Source: Methylobacter sp. BlB1
GTDB taxonomy: Bacteria > Pseudomonadota > Gammaproteobacteria > Methylococcales > Methylomonadaceae
NCBI RefSeq assembly: GCF_015476545.1
Contig: NZ_JADMKV010000029.1
Location: 1-50,366 of the forward strand
Reading direction: 5' to 3'
Length of the DNA stretch: 50,366 bases
Part shown: one piece after another, positions 10,186 through 18,519 of the stretch
Layout: the number at the start of each line of letters is the position of its first letter
How positions within the stretch are numbered: the first letter of the stretch is position 1
Position numbers and translations under genes: made by a program
Notes under the pieces: generated by a model
The model's database searches: none
What the model saw: only the letters and a program-made list of their open reading frames with translations
Told to the model about the DNA's origin: nothing

Positions 10186-10835
10186 ATGATAACAGTGCGG
10201 CATGCCAAGCGAATATTATTAATTGTCAGCATTGTAATCGTCCTGCTTTCAAGTGGGCTGTACTTTTCATAAAGCCGGATGTCAAAAAGACGGATGCGCC
10301 ACTGTCTGATGCAAACGTTAATGCTTCAGCTAAAGCGGAAATAATAGATGAATATACACAAAGAGCAGCCAGTAATAATTGAGCCTGTGGACTTGTCCAA
10401 AGTTGTTAATAATACGATCGGGCCAGAAGCTAAAACCAACCGGCTAGTATTAAAGTTAAGGGGAAAGTAAAAAGGCAACCAATAATAGTTAAACAAAAAG
10501 CGCAACAAAAAACAGCATGTCCCAATTGTTAATAAAAATGTTTCCCGTGCTTTATCGACTCATGGGGTTAATAATAAGTCTGTCGGAGAACTAAATCTAC
10601 TGGTTAGTGTCAATAAAACAAAAGCAGTAGGCATTTATTATTTTACTGAATTAAACGAATTAAAAGGTCGGACGCTCTGTCATGAATGGCTAGATAATAG
10701 AAAGACTGCTTTAATAACGGATAAATATCTTAGGTAATAGATGGAGGGCAACCAGCAGCAAGTTATTTACTGATAAAAATGCAGGTAATTGAGGCGTTAG
10801 ACTTAATTGATGAGCTAGGGCATATATTAAATTAA
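10186..10835 (+). pseudogene. Decayed DUF2914-domain gene
   Basis: Several short reading frames line up as one broken protein. From ATG 10186 a hydrophobic N-terminal anchor can be read (MITVRHAKRILLIVSIVIVL and on) to a stop at about 10267. After a frame change comes a Lys/Ala/Asp-rich linker, then more frame changes, and at 10501-10737 a frame containing SRALSTHGVNNKSVGELN, then GIYYFTELNELKGRTLCHEW. A further shift gives RWRATSSKLFTDKNAGN from 10739, followed by TGA where a Trp codon is expected. The order (membrane anchor, linker, TELxxLxGxTxxHEW, RWRxxSSK, AGNW) is that of DUF2914 proteins. At least four frameshifts or stops make it non-functional. The product's original role is unknown. 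Confidence 0.75.
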
Positions 10836-10932
10836 AAAAGCTTTAAGATTATTATTAACTTAGTGTTGCAGGCTAAGAATTAAAAAATTATAGGGTTATA
10901 AATGATTATTTAAGATTAATCTAAGTAATTCT

Positions 10933-10967
10933 TACTATTTATAGTATTAGGTAATCATGATATGATT
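10933..10967. promoter_or_regulatory. Two short inverted repeats in front of the H-NS-like gene
   Basis: TACTATTTATAGTA (10933-10946) is a perfect palindrome, and AATCAT-GAT-ATGATT (10953-10967) a second dyad, in very AT-rich DNA 30-60 bases before the start codon. TATGAT at 10961-10966 could serve as a -10 box. They may bind a regulator, or simply reflect AT-rich sequence that H-NS itself favours; autoregulation is common in that family. Confidence 0.35.
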
Positions 10968-10996
10968 GCAATATATTTTTATTATTAGGAGCTAAA

Positions 10997-11341
10997 ATGA
11001 CCCAATCCCAGTATCAGAATCTTAAAACGACAGAGTATCAAAATCTCACTGAAAATGAATTGCAGACTCTTATTGAAAAAGCCGAAAAAGCATTAAAGAC
11101 TAAGCAGGCAAATAAACGTAAGGAAGTTATCGCTCAGATAAAAGAACTGGCGGCATCAATTGATGTTGCCGTTGAAATTTATGAAGGTGATAAAAGGTCT
11201 GCTCGCAAAGGCGTTAAGGTGCCTGTTAAATACCGTCATCCCCAAGATCCTGAAAAAACATGGACTGGCCGTGGAGTGACGCCAAAATGGATGCAGACTT
11301 TGATCGATGCCGGCCATGATCGTTCTGAATTTGAAGTTTGA
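10997..11341 (+). CDS. H-NS family nucleoid-associated protein
   Basis: Small DNA-binding protein (114 residues) of the H-NS histone family, expected to coat and silence AT-rich DNA. The first 65 residues are charged and helical (coiled-coil oligomerisation region), and the C-terminal part carries the DNA-binding core KYRHPQDPEKTWTGRG followed by TPKWM, the AT-minor-groove motif of this family. AGGAG sits 5 bases before the ATG. It is a single gene, flanked by the DUF2914 relic upstream and a strong hairpin terminator downstream. Compared with enteric H-NS it is slightly short and belongs to the broader proteobacterial group. The family is clear; its regulon cannot be inferred. Confidence 0.9.
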   Translation: MTQSQYQNLKTTEYQNLTENELQTLIEKAEKALKTKQANKRKEVIAQIKELAASIDVAVEIYEGDKRSARKGVKVPVKYRHPQDPEKTWTGRGVTPKWMQTLIDAGHDRSEFEV

Positions 11342-11375
11342 TTATCCAAGTTCAGGCAGATATTTTCCGGTCCGG

Positions 11376-11412
11376 GGCACAAGGCAAAATAGCGCGGTTT
11401 TTGCCTTGTGCC
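11376..11412. terminator. Bidirectional terminator between the H-NS-like gene and aguB
   Basis: GGCACAAGGCAAAA (11376-11389) pairs perfectly with TTTTGCCTTGTGCC (11399-11412) over 14 bp with a 9-base loop. The A-rich and T-rich arms let it work on either strand, matching the convergent genes around it. Confidence 0.85.
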
Positions 11413-11419
11413 AGTGGTT

Positions 11420-12304
11420 TTAATCAATAAAACGTTTTGTTAAATCCCCATAATCATCAATTCTTCGGTCGCGCAAATAAGGCCATATTCGTCTGACGCG
11501 CTCAACTCTTGAGCTGTCAAGATCGGCGGTCAGCAGCTTTATCTCCGATTCGTTGGCATGAGTGATTATTTCCCCTTGGGGGCCTGCGATAAAGCTATTG
11601 CCCCAGAAATTTATGCCTTTATCCGAATCAGGCGCTTTCTCAAAGCCGATGCGATTGCAGGATATGACCGGAATGCCATTGGCTACAGCGTGCGCGCGTT
11701 GAACGGTGACCCAGGCATCCAGTTGGCGCTTGTGTTCTTCAGGCGTATCCAGAGGGTCCCAGCCTATTGCGGTAGGATAGATCAATAGTTCTGCGCCAGC
11801 CAGAGCCATCAGTCTTGCCGCTTCGGGAAACCATTGATCCCAGCAGATCAATACGCCTAGTTTGCCGATTGAAGTCTGGATCGGTTTGAAACCAATATCG
11901 CCTGGCGTGAAATAATATTTCTCATAGAAGCCAGGATCGTCGGGAATATGCATTTTCCGGTATTTACCGGCGATACTGCCGTCCTTATCAAAAACAACAG
12001 CGGTGTTGTGATAAAGTCCCGGCGCTCTTTCTTCAAAGATGGTTGAAACGATAACGATCTCCAGCTTTTTAGCCACTGCCGATAGGACTTCGGTTGTGGG
12101 GCCGGGAATAGGCTGGGCAAGAGCGAAGGTATTATGATCTTCGTTCTGGCAGAAATAAGGCCCCAGATGCAGTTCCGGCAGTACGGCCAGGTCTGCGCCT
12201 GCAGCGGCCGCCTCATGGATTTTCTCAATGGAAAATTCAAGGTTAGTCTGTCTGTCTTCATTGCAGGGCTGTTGAACAGCGCTGACGATTAATTTTGATT
12301 TCAT
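11420..12304 (-). CDS. aguB: N-carbamoylputrescine amidase
   Basis: Carbon-nitrogen hydrolase that releases putrescine, CO2 and ammonia from N-carbamoylputrescine, the last step from agmatine. The 294-residue protein has the nitrilase triad Glu44 (VLPELHLGPYFCQ), Lys117 (YRKMHIPDDPGF) and Cys154 (LICWDQWFPEAARL). The stretches YFTPGD and YPTAIGWDP are typical of the AguB branch. The partner aguA is present on the same strand at 13535-14563, separated by two unrelated genes, so the pathway is complete here. A strong hairpin follows the stop. The start is the first ATG, giving the normal family N-terminus. Confidence 0.93.
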   Translation of the reverse strand: MKSKLIVSAVQQPCNEDRQTNLEFSIEKIHEAAAAGADLAVLPELHLGPYFCQNEDHNTFALAQPIPGPTTEVLSAVAKKLEIVIVSTIFEERAPGLYHNTAVVFDKDGSIAGKYRKMHIPDDPGFYEKYYFTPGDIGFKPIQTSIGKLGVLICWDQWFPEAARLMALAGAELLIYPTAIGWDPLDTPEEHKRQLDAWVTVQRAHAVANGIPVISCNRIGFEKAPDSDKGINFWGNSFIAGPQGEIITHANESEIKLLTADLDSSRVERVRRIWPYLRDRRIDDYGDLTKRFID

Positions 12305-12403
12305 GATGAATAAATTTGAATGGGTTTTGACAATAGTATTATTTTACAACGATTTAAAAATAGGCAGTAGCGCTATTCGGGCTCAGTGAAAGCCGAAAGG
12401 TCA

Positions 12404-13015
12404 CTAAGGCAAAGGTTGTCCTGCGGCAATTTTGCTTATTTGACGGTCATGAAGACGGCTTAACGTTACGATTGCCGAAACTGCGCCGGCCAACGCGAAA
12501 GCCATGTCGGACTGCGTATCCCACATATAACCTTGTGTGCCTAAAAATGATTCGGCAGCTTCTTTGCTGACTAAGGCAACGAACCATTCAATAAGTTCGT
12601 AAAATGCCGATATGGCTAAACAGATACAGATAATGAGGAAGTTTAGCCATTTACGACCTGCCACGACTTGATTCCTGATTAATATCTCGCGGGCTACAAT
12701 GGCCGGGATAAAACCTTGGGCCAGATGGCCGAGTTTATCGTAATTATTGCGTTCCAATTCGAAGGTCACTTTTAGCCAATTAAATAGCGGAACTTCGGCA
12801 TAAGTATAATGGGCGCCTATCATCAGGATAATGCTGTGGATCAAAATCAGGTTGTAGGTGAGGCGAGTCAAAGGGAAACGCCGGCGTGTCGCGATAAGAA
12901 TGATCAAGGCGATCAGAGCGGGTGCGGTTTCAAGTAGCCAGGTAAAATAATCTTTGGGATTGATAGCCGACCAGATCAGTACCGAAAAGAATATTGCCAT
13001 CCAGGTTTTAGTCAT
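12404..13015 (-). CDS. DUF2238 (YjdF-like) membrane protein
   Basis: Polytopic inner-membrane protein of 203 residues with about six hydrophobic segments. Recognised by the family pattern: NNYDKLGHLAQGF in the middle, the conserved ELIEW helix, and FLGTQGYMWDTQSDM near the C-terminus. Conserved His, Glu and Asp residues inside the membrane region suggest metal or proton involvement, but the family function is unknown. Its start overlaps the end of the upstream nucleotidyltransferase by 8 bases, so the two are probably co-translated. Confidence 0.85.
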   Translation of the reverse strand: MTKTWMAIFFSVLIWSAINPKDYFTWLLETAPALIALIILIATRRRFPLTRLTYNLILIHSIILMIGAHYTYAEVPLFNWLKVTFELERNNYDKLGHLAQGFIPAIVAREILIRNQVVAGRKWLNFLIICICLAISAFYELIEWFVALVSKEAAESFLGTQGYMWDTQSDMAFALAGAVSAIVTLSRLHDRQISKIAAGQPLP

Positions 13016-13352
13016 GGCTGGAGTTTTGTCTATCTAAATGCGGTACATTTGCAGATTCATAAAAAATGACGCCTATATGATTAATATGATCAATAAGATG
13101 GGCATTATTTATTCGACTGAAGAGTGAAATATCAAAACAATAAGGTAAAAACAGGTCTTCGAGCTCAAAATTTACCCTGTCAATAACGCTTGAATTTAAT
13201 TTATGCCCTTTTAACGCAAGATCGATATCCGAGCTGTCTTTATAATTGCCTTTCGCCCGAGAGCCGTAGAGTATGACCTGTTCTATTTCAGGATGGCCGG
13301 CAAAAACGGCATTTATCTGTGCTATGGTTTGTTTTTTGAGACCGTACTTCAT
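13008..13352 (-). CDS. Minimal nucleotidyltransferase (MNT, MntA type)
   Basis: Small polymerase-beta-fold nucleotidyltransferase domain of 114 residues. The diagnostic GSRAKGNYKDSSDIDLAL gives the Gly-Ser pair and the Asp-x-Asp metal ligands. Such proteins usually act as the antitoxin half of HEPN-MNT modules, AMPylating or otherwise modifying the HEPN RNase partner. Here no intact HEPN gene flanks it. Upstream there is only a 27-codon reading frame whose stop overlaps this ATG (see 13349-13432), and downstream it overlaps a DUF2238 gene. It may be an orphan antitoxin or have another partner. The third catalytic Asp is likely in CFDISLF, the position seen in this family. Confidence 0.85.
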   Translation of the reverse strand: MKYGLKKQTIAQINAVFAGHPEIEQVILYGSRAKGNYKDSSDIDLALKGHKLNSSVIDRVNFELEDLFLPYCFDISLFSRINNAHLIDHINHIGVIFYESANVPHLDRQNSSHD

Positions 13353-13432
13353 GTTTTATGATTGTGCCTTAAATAAACTCGCTCATATAAAGTATTTATG
13401 GCTTTGAATGAGCTCTTGTACTTCAAGTTCAT
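13349..13432 (-). pseudogene. 27-codon reading frame overlapping the MNT start, possible HEPN relic
   Basis: A short frame from ATG 13432 ends in TGA that overlaps the MNT start as ATGA. The beginning (MNLKYKSSFKAINTLYERVY) loosely resembles the first helix of HEPN substrate-binding partners of MNT proteins, and the stop-start overlap is the usual arrangement of such pairs. It is far too short to be a HEPN domain (about 110-140 residues). It could equally be chance or a short leader peptide. Weak call. Confidence 0.25.
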
Positions 13433-13472
13433 TTAAATCGTTTTATTATGTAACGGGCTTCATCAATAATAT

Positions 13473-13499
13473 AAGCATCCGAATATATATCGGACGCTT
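13473..13499 (-). terminator. Hairpin downstream of aguA
   Basis: AAGCATCCGA (13473-13482) and TCGGACGCTT (13490-13499) pair with one A-C mismatch and a 7-base loop, 36 bases beyond the aguA stop on the minus strand. The following minus-strand sequence is AT-rich but lacks a clean T-run. Confidence 0.5.
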
Positions 13500-13534
13500 A
13501 TACTTAATTACCGCTGAGAATTACGGTTTGAGCA

Positions 13535-14563
13535 TTAGCCGATAACAGCAAACGCTTTTTCAGGAAACTGCATGGTCATGCAATGCAAGCTGCCGTATTG
13601 ATGCACCAGCGGCCGGCATGGCGTGGCGATAATCTTGTGATGCGGAAAACAGCCGGCCAGCCGTTCCAGGGCAACGGCATCCATCGGGTCGTCATAGACA
13701 GGCGCCATGAGGGCATGATTGATAATCAGGAAATTGGCGTAATTGGCCGGCAGGCGCTGGCCTTCTTCGTCAAAGATCGGTTTAGGCATCGGTAGCGGCA
13801 CCAGATTATAGGCTTCATTTGCTTGCGTGCGGAAAGCCTGCAGCTGAGATTCCATGTTTTTCAAACTTGCGTAATGCTTGTCTTCAGGATCATTGCTGCT
13901 GGTATAGGCGATAGTCGTGGCTGAGCAGAAACGAGCCAGTGTATCAATATGGGCGTCAGTATCGTCGCCGGACAGATTTTCCTGGTCCACCCATAATATT
14001 CTTTCGGCGCCGAAGTACTGTAACAGTCGCTGTTCAATGTCCTGTTGCGACAGTTCTTTGTTTCTGTTCGGGTTCAACAGGCATTGGCGCGTGGTCATGA
14101 TCGTGTCAATGCCATCGCTTTCAACGCTGCCGCCTTCGAGGATGAAGTCTATGTCGGCATAATCCGCATTCTTGAACGGACTGTAGTTTAATAAGGCATG
14201 GTTCAGCGCGTTATCGCGCTGGTGCGGGTATTTGCCGCCCCAGCCGTTGAATCTGAAGTTGAGCAATTTCGGGTGGTTGTTTTCTTCTACGGTCAGAAAA
14301 ACGGTATCCCTGACCCAGATGTCATTTACCTCGGCGTGAAGGAAGATGATATTGCCGTTGTTTTTGATTAAAGACTGAATATGCTGCTGATGGGCGTCAT
14401 CCTTGCAGACGATAAATAAGCGCTGATACTGGCTGATCGTTTCGGCAATAAAACCGTAGCTTTGTTCGACAGCATCGAGACGATTGCTGAAGTCGCCGGT
14501 TGCATGCGGCCAGGCGATTAATACGGCGGACTGTTTTTCCCATTCGGCTGGAAAGCGGATCAT
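13535..14563 (-). CDS. aguA: Agmatine deiminase
   Basis: Converts agmatine to N-carbamoylputrescine and ammonia; peptidyl-arginine-deiminase-like fold with five repeated blades. The 342-residue protein shows NDIWVRDT (substrate Asp/Arg region), LEGGSVESDG, the catalytic His in DDTDAHIDTLARF, and the nucleophile Cys328 in YGSLHCMTMQFP close to the C-terminus. With aguB at 11420-12304 it makes putrescine from agmatine. It starts 36 bases after the recN stop on the same strand and ends before a hairpin, so it may be the last gene of a nadK-recN-aguA transcript. Confidence 0.94.
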   Translation of the reverse strand: MIRFPAEWEKQSAVLIAWPHATGDFSNRLDAVEQSYGFIAETISQYQRLFIVCKDDAHQQHIQSLIKNNGNIIFLHAEVNDIWVRDTVFLTVEENNHPKLLNFRFNGWGGKYPHQRDNALNHALLNYSPFKNADYADIDFILEGGSVESDGIDTIMTTRQCLLNPNRNKELSQQDIEQRLLQYFGAERILWVDQENLSGDDTDAHIDTLARFCSATTIAYTSSNDPEDKHYASLKNMESQLQAFRTQANEAYNLVPLPMPKPIFDEEGQRLPANYANFLIINHALMAPVYDDPMDAVALERLAGCFPHHKIIATPCRPLVHQYGSLHCMTMQFPEKAFAVIG

Positions 14564-14599
14564 TGATTTTGGTACCTTGTGGTTGTGTGCGCCGGCCGA

Positions 14600-16279
14600 T
14601 TAATGGCTGGCAGCGGATTGAAATAACATTTCTTTGGCGTGGGCCAGCGTGTTGGCGGTGATGTTGACGCCGCCCAGCATTCTGGCGATTTCCTGAACGC
14701 GTTCCTCGTCATTCAGTACTCTGACATTGGACGATGTGATATCGGCCTTGTTGTTTTTCTCAACATAGAGATGCGTGTGCGCTTGCGATGCGACCTGCGG
14801 CAAATGCGTCACGCACATGACCTGGCGGTTCTGGCTCAGGCTGCGCAGTTTTTGCCCGACAATCTCTGCGATGCCGCCGCCGATGCCGGTATCGACTTCG
14901 TCGAAAATCATGGTCGGCGTGGTTTTATCGCTGCTGGTCGTGACCTGGATAGCCAGACTGATGCGCGATAATTCGCCGCCCGAGGCGACTTTGGCTAGTG
15001 GCTTGGCCGGCAGGCCCGGGTTGGCGCTGACCAGGAATTCGATCTTGTCCCGGCCGTTCAGCTTGGGCGCCTCCAGGTCCAGCGCTGTGACATTGACCAG
15101 AAACTCACCTTGCGGCATGCCCAGTTCCTTTATCATGGCTGAAATCTGTCGCGCCAGATTTTTGCTGGCCTGTTTGCGCTGCTGCGACAATTGCGCTGCT
15201 AGTTGATCGTATTGCTCGAGCAATTTTGCCGTGCTGATCTTTAATGCTTCGATTCGCTCGCTGCTATGAGTCAGTCCGTCCAGTTCCTGCTCGAGGTTTT
15301 CTGCCAGTTCCGGCAGTTCGTCCGGCTTGACATGATGCTTGCGGCTCAGGTTCTGAATGACAGCGATCTGGTTTTCCAGTATGTCCATGCGCTGCGGATC
15401 GGCTTCCTGGGATTCAAGGAAACGGCGTAATTGCTGTGCCGCTTCTTCGGCCTGAATCTGCGCTTCCGACAACAGCGAACAGATTTCGTTTAATTCCGGT
15501 GCAAAGCGGGCGATATGCGTGATTTCATTCAGGCTATGGCCCAGCATCTGGCTGACTGATTGCTCGTCGTTTTCATAGAGAATATCAACCTGGCTTTGGC
15601 CCACCGCTAAAATCTGGCCCAGATTGGCCAGTTTGCTGTGTTCTTCCGACAAGGCCGCGTAATTGAAGTTTTGCAGATCAAGTTGTTGCAGTTCTTCAAT
15701 CTGGTAGCGCAATAATTCTTCGCGTTCGGTTTTGTCCTTGCCGGCTTTGATCAGTGTTTCCAGTTCCTTGTTGGCTTGCTGCCATTGCCGGTAACAGGCG
15801 TTGACTTGATCCAGAAGCGGTTGGTCTTTTGCGTAGGCATCCAACAGGCGGCGTTGTTCGTCGCTGTTGAGCAGGGTTAAATGCGCATGCTGGCCGTGAA
15901 TTTCTACCAGTTTCTCGCTGAGCGTCTGTAACGTCTGTAGTGTGATCGGCCGGTTATTAATATAGGCTTTGGAGCGCCCGTCCTGATTGACTATGCGCCG
16001 AATCAGGCAGTGATGGTCGTCATCGAGATCGTTTTCTTTCAGCCAGCGCTGGGCCTCCGGCGCATCGGCCAGATCAAACTCCAGGTTGATTTCGGCGCGT
16101 TTGGCTTCGGGGCGCACATAGCCTGAGTCGGCCCGGTCGCCCAGGGCAAGCCCTAATGCGGTCAATAAAATGGATTTGCCGGCTCCTGTCTCGCCGGTAA
16201 GCACGGACATACCTTTTTCAAGGTCCAGGTCCAGCGATTTGACAACCGCAAGGTCGATGATATTAAGGTTCAATAGCAT
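14600..16279 (-). CDS. recN: DNA repair protein RecN
   Basis: SMC-like ATPase that helps gather and repair double-strand breaks. The 559-residue protein has an N-terminal Walker A (GETGAGKS, residues 29-36), a long central coiled coil (about 155-380), and the C-terminal ABC half with the signature VASGGELSRISLAIQ, Walker B IFDEVDTGIGG, and the His switch in CVTHLPQVA. The length is typical. It starts 5 bases after the nadK stop, the common nadK-recN pairing in gammaproteobacteria, so the two are co-transcribed. No LexA box was identified in front of nadK by eye. Confidence 0.96.
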   Translation of the reverse strand: MLLNLNIIDLAVVKSLDLDLEKGMSVLTGETGAGKSILLTALGLALGDRADSGYVRPEAKRAEINLEFDLADAPEAQRWLKENDLDDDHHCLIRRIVNQDGRSKAYINNRPITLQTLQTLSEKLVEIHGQHAHLTLLNSDEQRRLLDAYAKDQPLLDQVNACYRQWQQANKELETLIKAGKDKTEREELLRYQIEELQQLDLQNFNYAALSEEHSKLANLGQILAVGQSQVDILYENDEQSVSQMLGHSLNEITHIARFAPELNEICSLLSEAQIQAEEAAQQLRRFLESQEADPQRMDILENQIAVIQNLSRKHHVKPDELPELAENLEQELDGLTHSSERIEALKISTAKLLEQYDQLAAQLSQQRKQASKNLARQISAMIKELGMPQGEFLVNVTALDLEAPKLNGRDKIEFLVSANPGLPAKPLAKVASGGELSRISLAIQVTTSSDKTTPTMIFDEVDTGIGGGIAEIVGQKLRSLSQNRQVMCVTHLPQVASQAHTHLYVEKNNKADITSSNVRVLNDEERVQEIARMLGGVNITANTLAHAKEMLFQSAASH

Positions 16280-16284
16280 AAGGA

Positions 16285-17166
16285 TTAAGTATGATAACCA
16301 CTGCTCCAGTTTAATTTGCCCCGCAGTATCTGAAAGAAGTCATGGTCTTCGGGGTGCAGAATTCTAATCGGTTTCGGATCTTTTTTGATCAAAATTTTAT
16401 CGCTGATCAGCACGGCCGGAATTTCAATTTGATCGCAGGTAACCAGTGCGTTGATTTGCTTGGTCTGGCAGAAGCTGATTTCGATTTCAGCGGAATCATC
16501 GATGACGATCGGGCGATTGGTCAGGGTATGGGGGTTGAGCGGCACCAATACCAGCGCATTTAACGACGGATGCAGAATCGGGCCCCCTGCGGACAGGGAG
16601 TAGGCGGTCGAACCGGTGGGCGTGGAAACAATCAAGCCGTCGGAGCGTTGAGAATTGAGAAAGACGCCGTCAATCTTGGTAACGATTTCAATCATGCTGG
16701 GCGTCACCCAGCGATGAATCACCACTTCATTGACGGCTGTTTCTTCGTGAATGACTTGTTCGTCACGGACGATTTTGGTCCGCAATAAGCAGCGTTTTTC
16801 TTCAATATAGTGGCCCTGGAGCATGCGGTGTAATCTGTCCGGCAGTTCGTTGGGCGATATGTCGACCAGAAAACCGAGACGCCCCAGATTGATGCCAATC
16901 AAAGGAATATCATATTCGGCAATGGCCCGTGCGGCGGTCAAAAAAGTACCATCGCCGCCAACCGCGATAACCAGATCGCAATATTGGCCTAGTTTGTCCA
17001 TAGGGCGGGATTCGGGCTGGTTATGAATAAACCGGGCGCTGTCCTTGGCAACCAGGACAGTGAATTGCCGGCTTTTTAAAAAATCATAAAGAATTGACAG
17101 GGGCTCAGCAATGCTGGGGTCACTGGGTTTGCCTATGAGGCCAATGGTTTTGAAAGGGCTCTGCAT
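16285..17166 (-). CDS. nadK: NAD kinase
   Basis: Phosphorylates NAD+ to NADP+ with ATP. Family motifs are VGGDGTFLTAAR with the conserved Asp, LGRLGFLVD, the NE pair in TAVNEVVIHR, and VSTPTGSTAYSLSAGGP. I chose ATG at 17166 (MQSPFKTIGLIG), giving 293 residues, the normal length. A longer in-frame start at 17319 would add 51 residues unlike the family and would run into the hrcA promoter. The gene is divergent from hrcA, and the 140 bases between its start and the hrcA -35 box must hold its own promoter. It is followed by recN after 5 bases. Confidence 0.95.
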   Translation of the reverse strand: MQSPFKTIGLIGKPSDPSIAEPLSILYDFLKSRQFTVLVAKDSARFIHNQPESRPMDKLGQYCDLVIAVGGDGTFLTAARAIAEYDIPLIGINLGRLGFLVDISPNELPDRLHRMLQGHYIEEKRCLLRTKIVRDEQVIHEETAVNEVVIHRWVTPSMIEIVTKIDGVFLNSQRSDGLIVSTPTGSTAYSLSAGGPILHPSLNALVLVPLNPHTLTNRPIVIDDSAEIEISFCQTKQINALVTCDQIEIPAVLISDKILIKKDPKPIRILHPEDHDFFQILRGKLNWSSGYHT

Positions 17167-17309
17167 TGCCGGATACAAGTCAAAATGAATTGGATTATAC
17201 AAAAACCTCAGTAAACCAACCAGTTTTACTGGCAGAAGATGTTTGGGGTTCTCATGAGGGATGGCGAAAGACCTTCTTTTAATAGACAGTTTTAAGAAAA
17301 AGGGTTTTA

Positions 17310-17338
17310 TTGACAACAAACCGTTGAGCTGATATTTT
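17310..17338 (+). promoter_or_regulatory. Sigma70-like promoter of the hrcA operon
   Basis: A consensus -35 box TTGACA (17310-17315) is followed after 17 bases by TATTTT (17333-17338). Transcription would start at about 17345, exactly where the CIRCE operator begins. Confidence 0.7.
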
Positions 17339-17344
17339 GCGGCG

Positions 17345-17371
17345 CTGGCACTCGCTTGGGTGGAGTGCTAA
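17345..17371 (+). promoter_or_regulatory. CIRCE operator for HrcA
   Basis: CTGGCACTC, 9 bases, GAGTGCTAA. The right half is the exact consensus of the CIRCE element (TTAGCACTC-N9-GAGTGCTAA) and the left half differs at two positions. It lies at the expected transcription start and 23 bases before the hrcA GTG, so HrcA should repress its own operon (hrcA-grpE-dnaK-dnaJ) until heat stress inactivates it. Confidence 0.9.
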
Positions 17372-17393
17372 TTATGATCTTTTAGAGGTTGAT

Positions 17394-18449
17394 GTGAGTA
17401 CTGGTCAAGTTTTAAACGAAAGGTCGCTGCAATTGCTGAAAACGCTGGTTGAGCGTTATATCAGTGACGGTCAGCCGGTGGGCTCAAGGGTTTTATCAAA
17501 AGACTCGGGCTTAAACTTGAGTCCGGCAACCATCCGCAACGTTATGGCCGATCTTGAAGAGTTGGGGCTGGTGCATTCGCCGCATACCTCGGCTGGACGC
17601 GTGCCCACAGTCAGCGGTTATCGCTTGTTCGTAGACAGCCTGTTGACAGTCAAGCCCTTGAAATCGGAAGAATTGGCTCGATTGCAGCAGGGTTTATCAG
17701 TCACTGATAATAATGGTGATGTTATCGGCGTCGCCTCTCGTCTGCTGTCGGAATTGACCCGTATGGCCGGGGTCGTGACTTTGCCTAGGCGGGAAATGCT
17801 CTGCCTTAGGCATATTGAATTTTTGCCTTTATCCAATACGCGTGTATTGGTGATTTTTGTTACCAATGAGCAGGAAGTCCATAACAAAATCATTCATACT
17901 GCGAAGGCGTTTAGCGCTGCTGAATTGCAGCAGGCGGCCAATTATTTGAATTCAATTTATTGCGGCCGCAGTCTGGTTTCAGTGCGGCAAGCGGTTTTTG
18001 AAGAGTTGAAGGAAGATCAGGCGCGCATGAATCAGGGCATGCTTGATGCGATCAAAATGGCGCAGCTGACTTTCGAACAGGACAGTGAAAAAGAAGATTA
18101 CGTGCTAACCGGCGAAACCAATTTAATGGGTTTCTCAGAGTTGGCGGATATGGACCGGCTGAAAAAATTATTTGAAGCATTCAGTCAAAAACAGGATGTG
18201 ATTCATTTGCTGGATCAATGTATGAATGCAGAAGGCGTGCAGATTTTTATCGGCGAAGAATCCGGCTATCAGGCATTCGATCACTGCAGCCTGGTTACAT
18301 CATCTTATTCGATTAGTGATGAGGTGGTGGGTGTGCTGGGCGTCATCGGGCCGACACGCATGGCTTATGAGAAAGTTATCCCCTATGTCGATATTACGGC
18401 AAAATTATTAGGCGCCGCCTTGAATCCAAAATCATCGTCCCCATCATAA
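17394..18449 (+). CDS. hrcA: Heat-inducible transcription repressor HrcA
   Basis: Binds CIRCE and represses chaperone genes; its folding depends on GroE in studied species. I chose GTG at 17394, with AGAGG 6 bases upstream, giving 351 residues, typical for HrcA; a longer frame from 17337 would start inside the CIRCE-promoter region. The N-terminal winged helix contains GSRVLSKDSGLNLSPATIRN and the wing with SPHTSAGRVPT. The C-terminal GAF-like domain ends with VGVLGVIGPTRMAYEKVIPYV, the family hallmark. First gene of hrcA-grpE-dnaK-dnaJ. Confidence 0.95.
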   Translation: MSTGQVLNERSLQLLKTLVERYISDGQPVGSRVLSKDSGLNLSPATIRNVMADLEELGLVHSPHTSAGRVPTVSGYRLFVDSLLTVKPLKSEELARLQQGLSVTDNNGDVIGVASRLLSELTRMAGVVTLPRREMLCLRHIEFLPLSNTRVLVIFVTNEQEVHNKIIHTAKAFSAAELQQAANYLNSIYCGRSLVSVRQAVFEELKEDQARMNQGMLDAIKMAQLTFEQDSEKEDYVLTGETNLMGFSELADMDRLKKLFEAFSQKQDVIHLLDQCMNAEGVQIFIGEESGYQAFDHCSLVTSSYSISDEVVGVLGVIGPTRMAYEKVIPYVDITAKLLGAALNPKSSSPS

Positions 18450-18519
18450 CTGGCATCTGTTTTTCTTTCGTGCGATTAGGCGCGATAACCCATTTTTATA
18501 TTTTGAGGAGCTATAGCGA

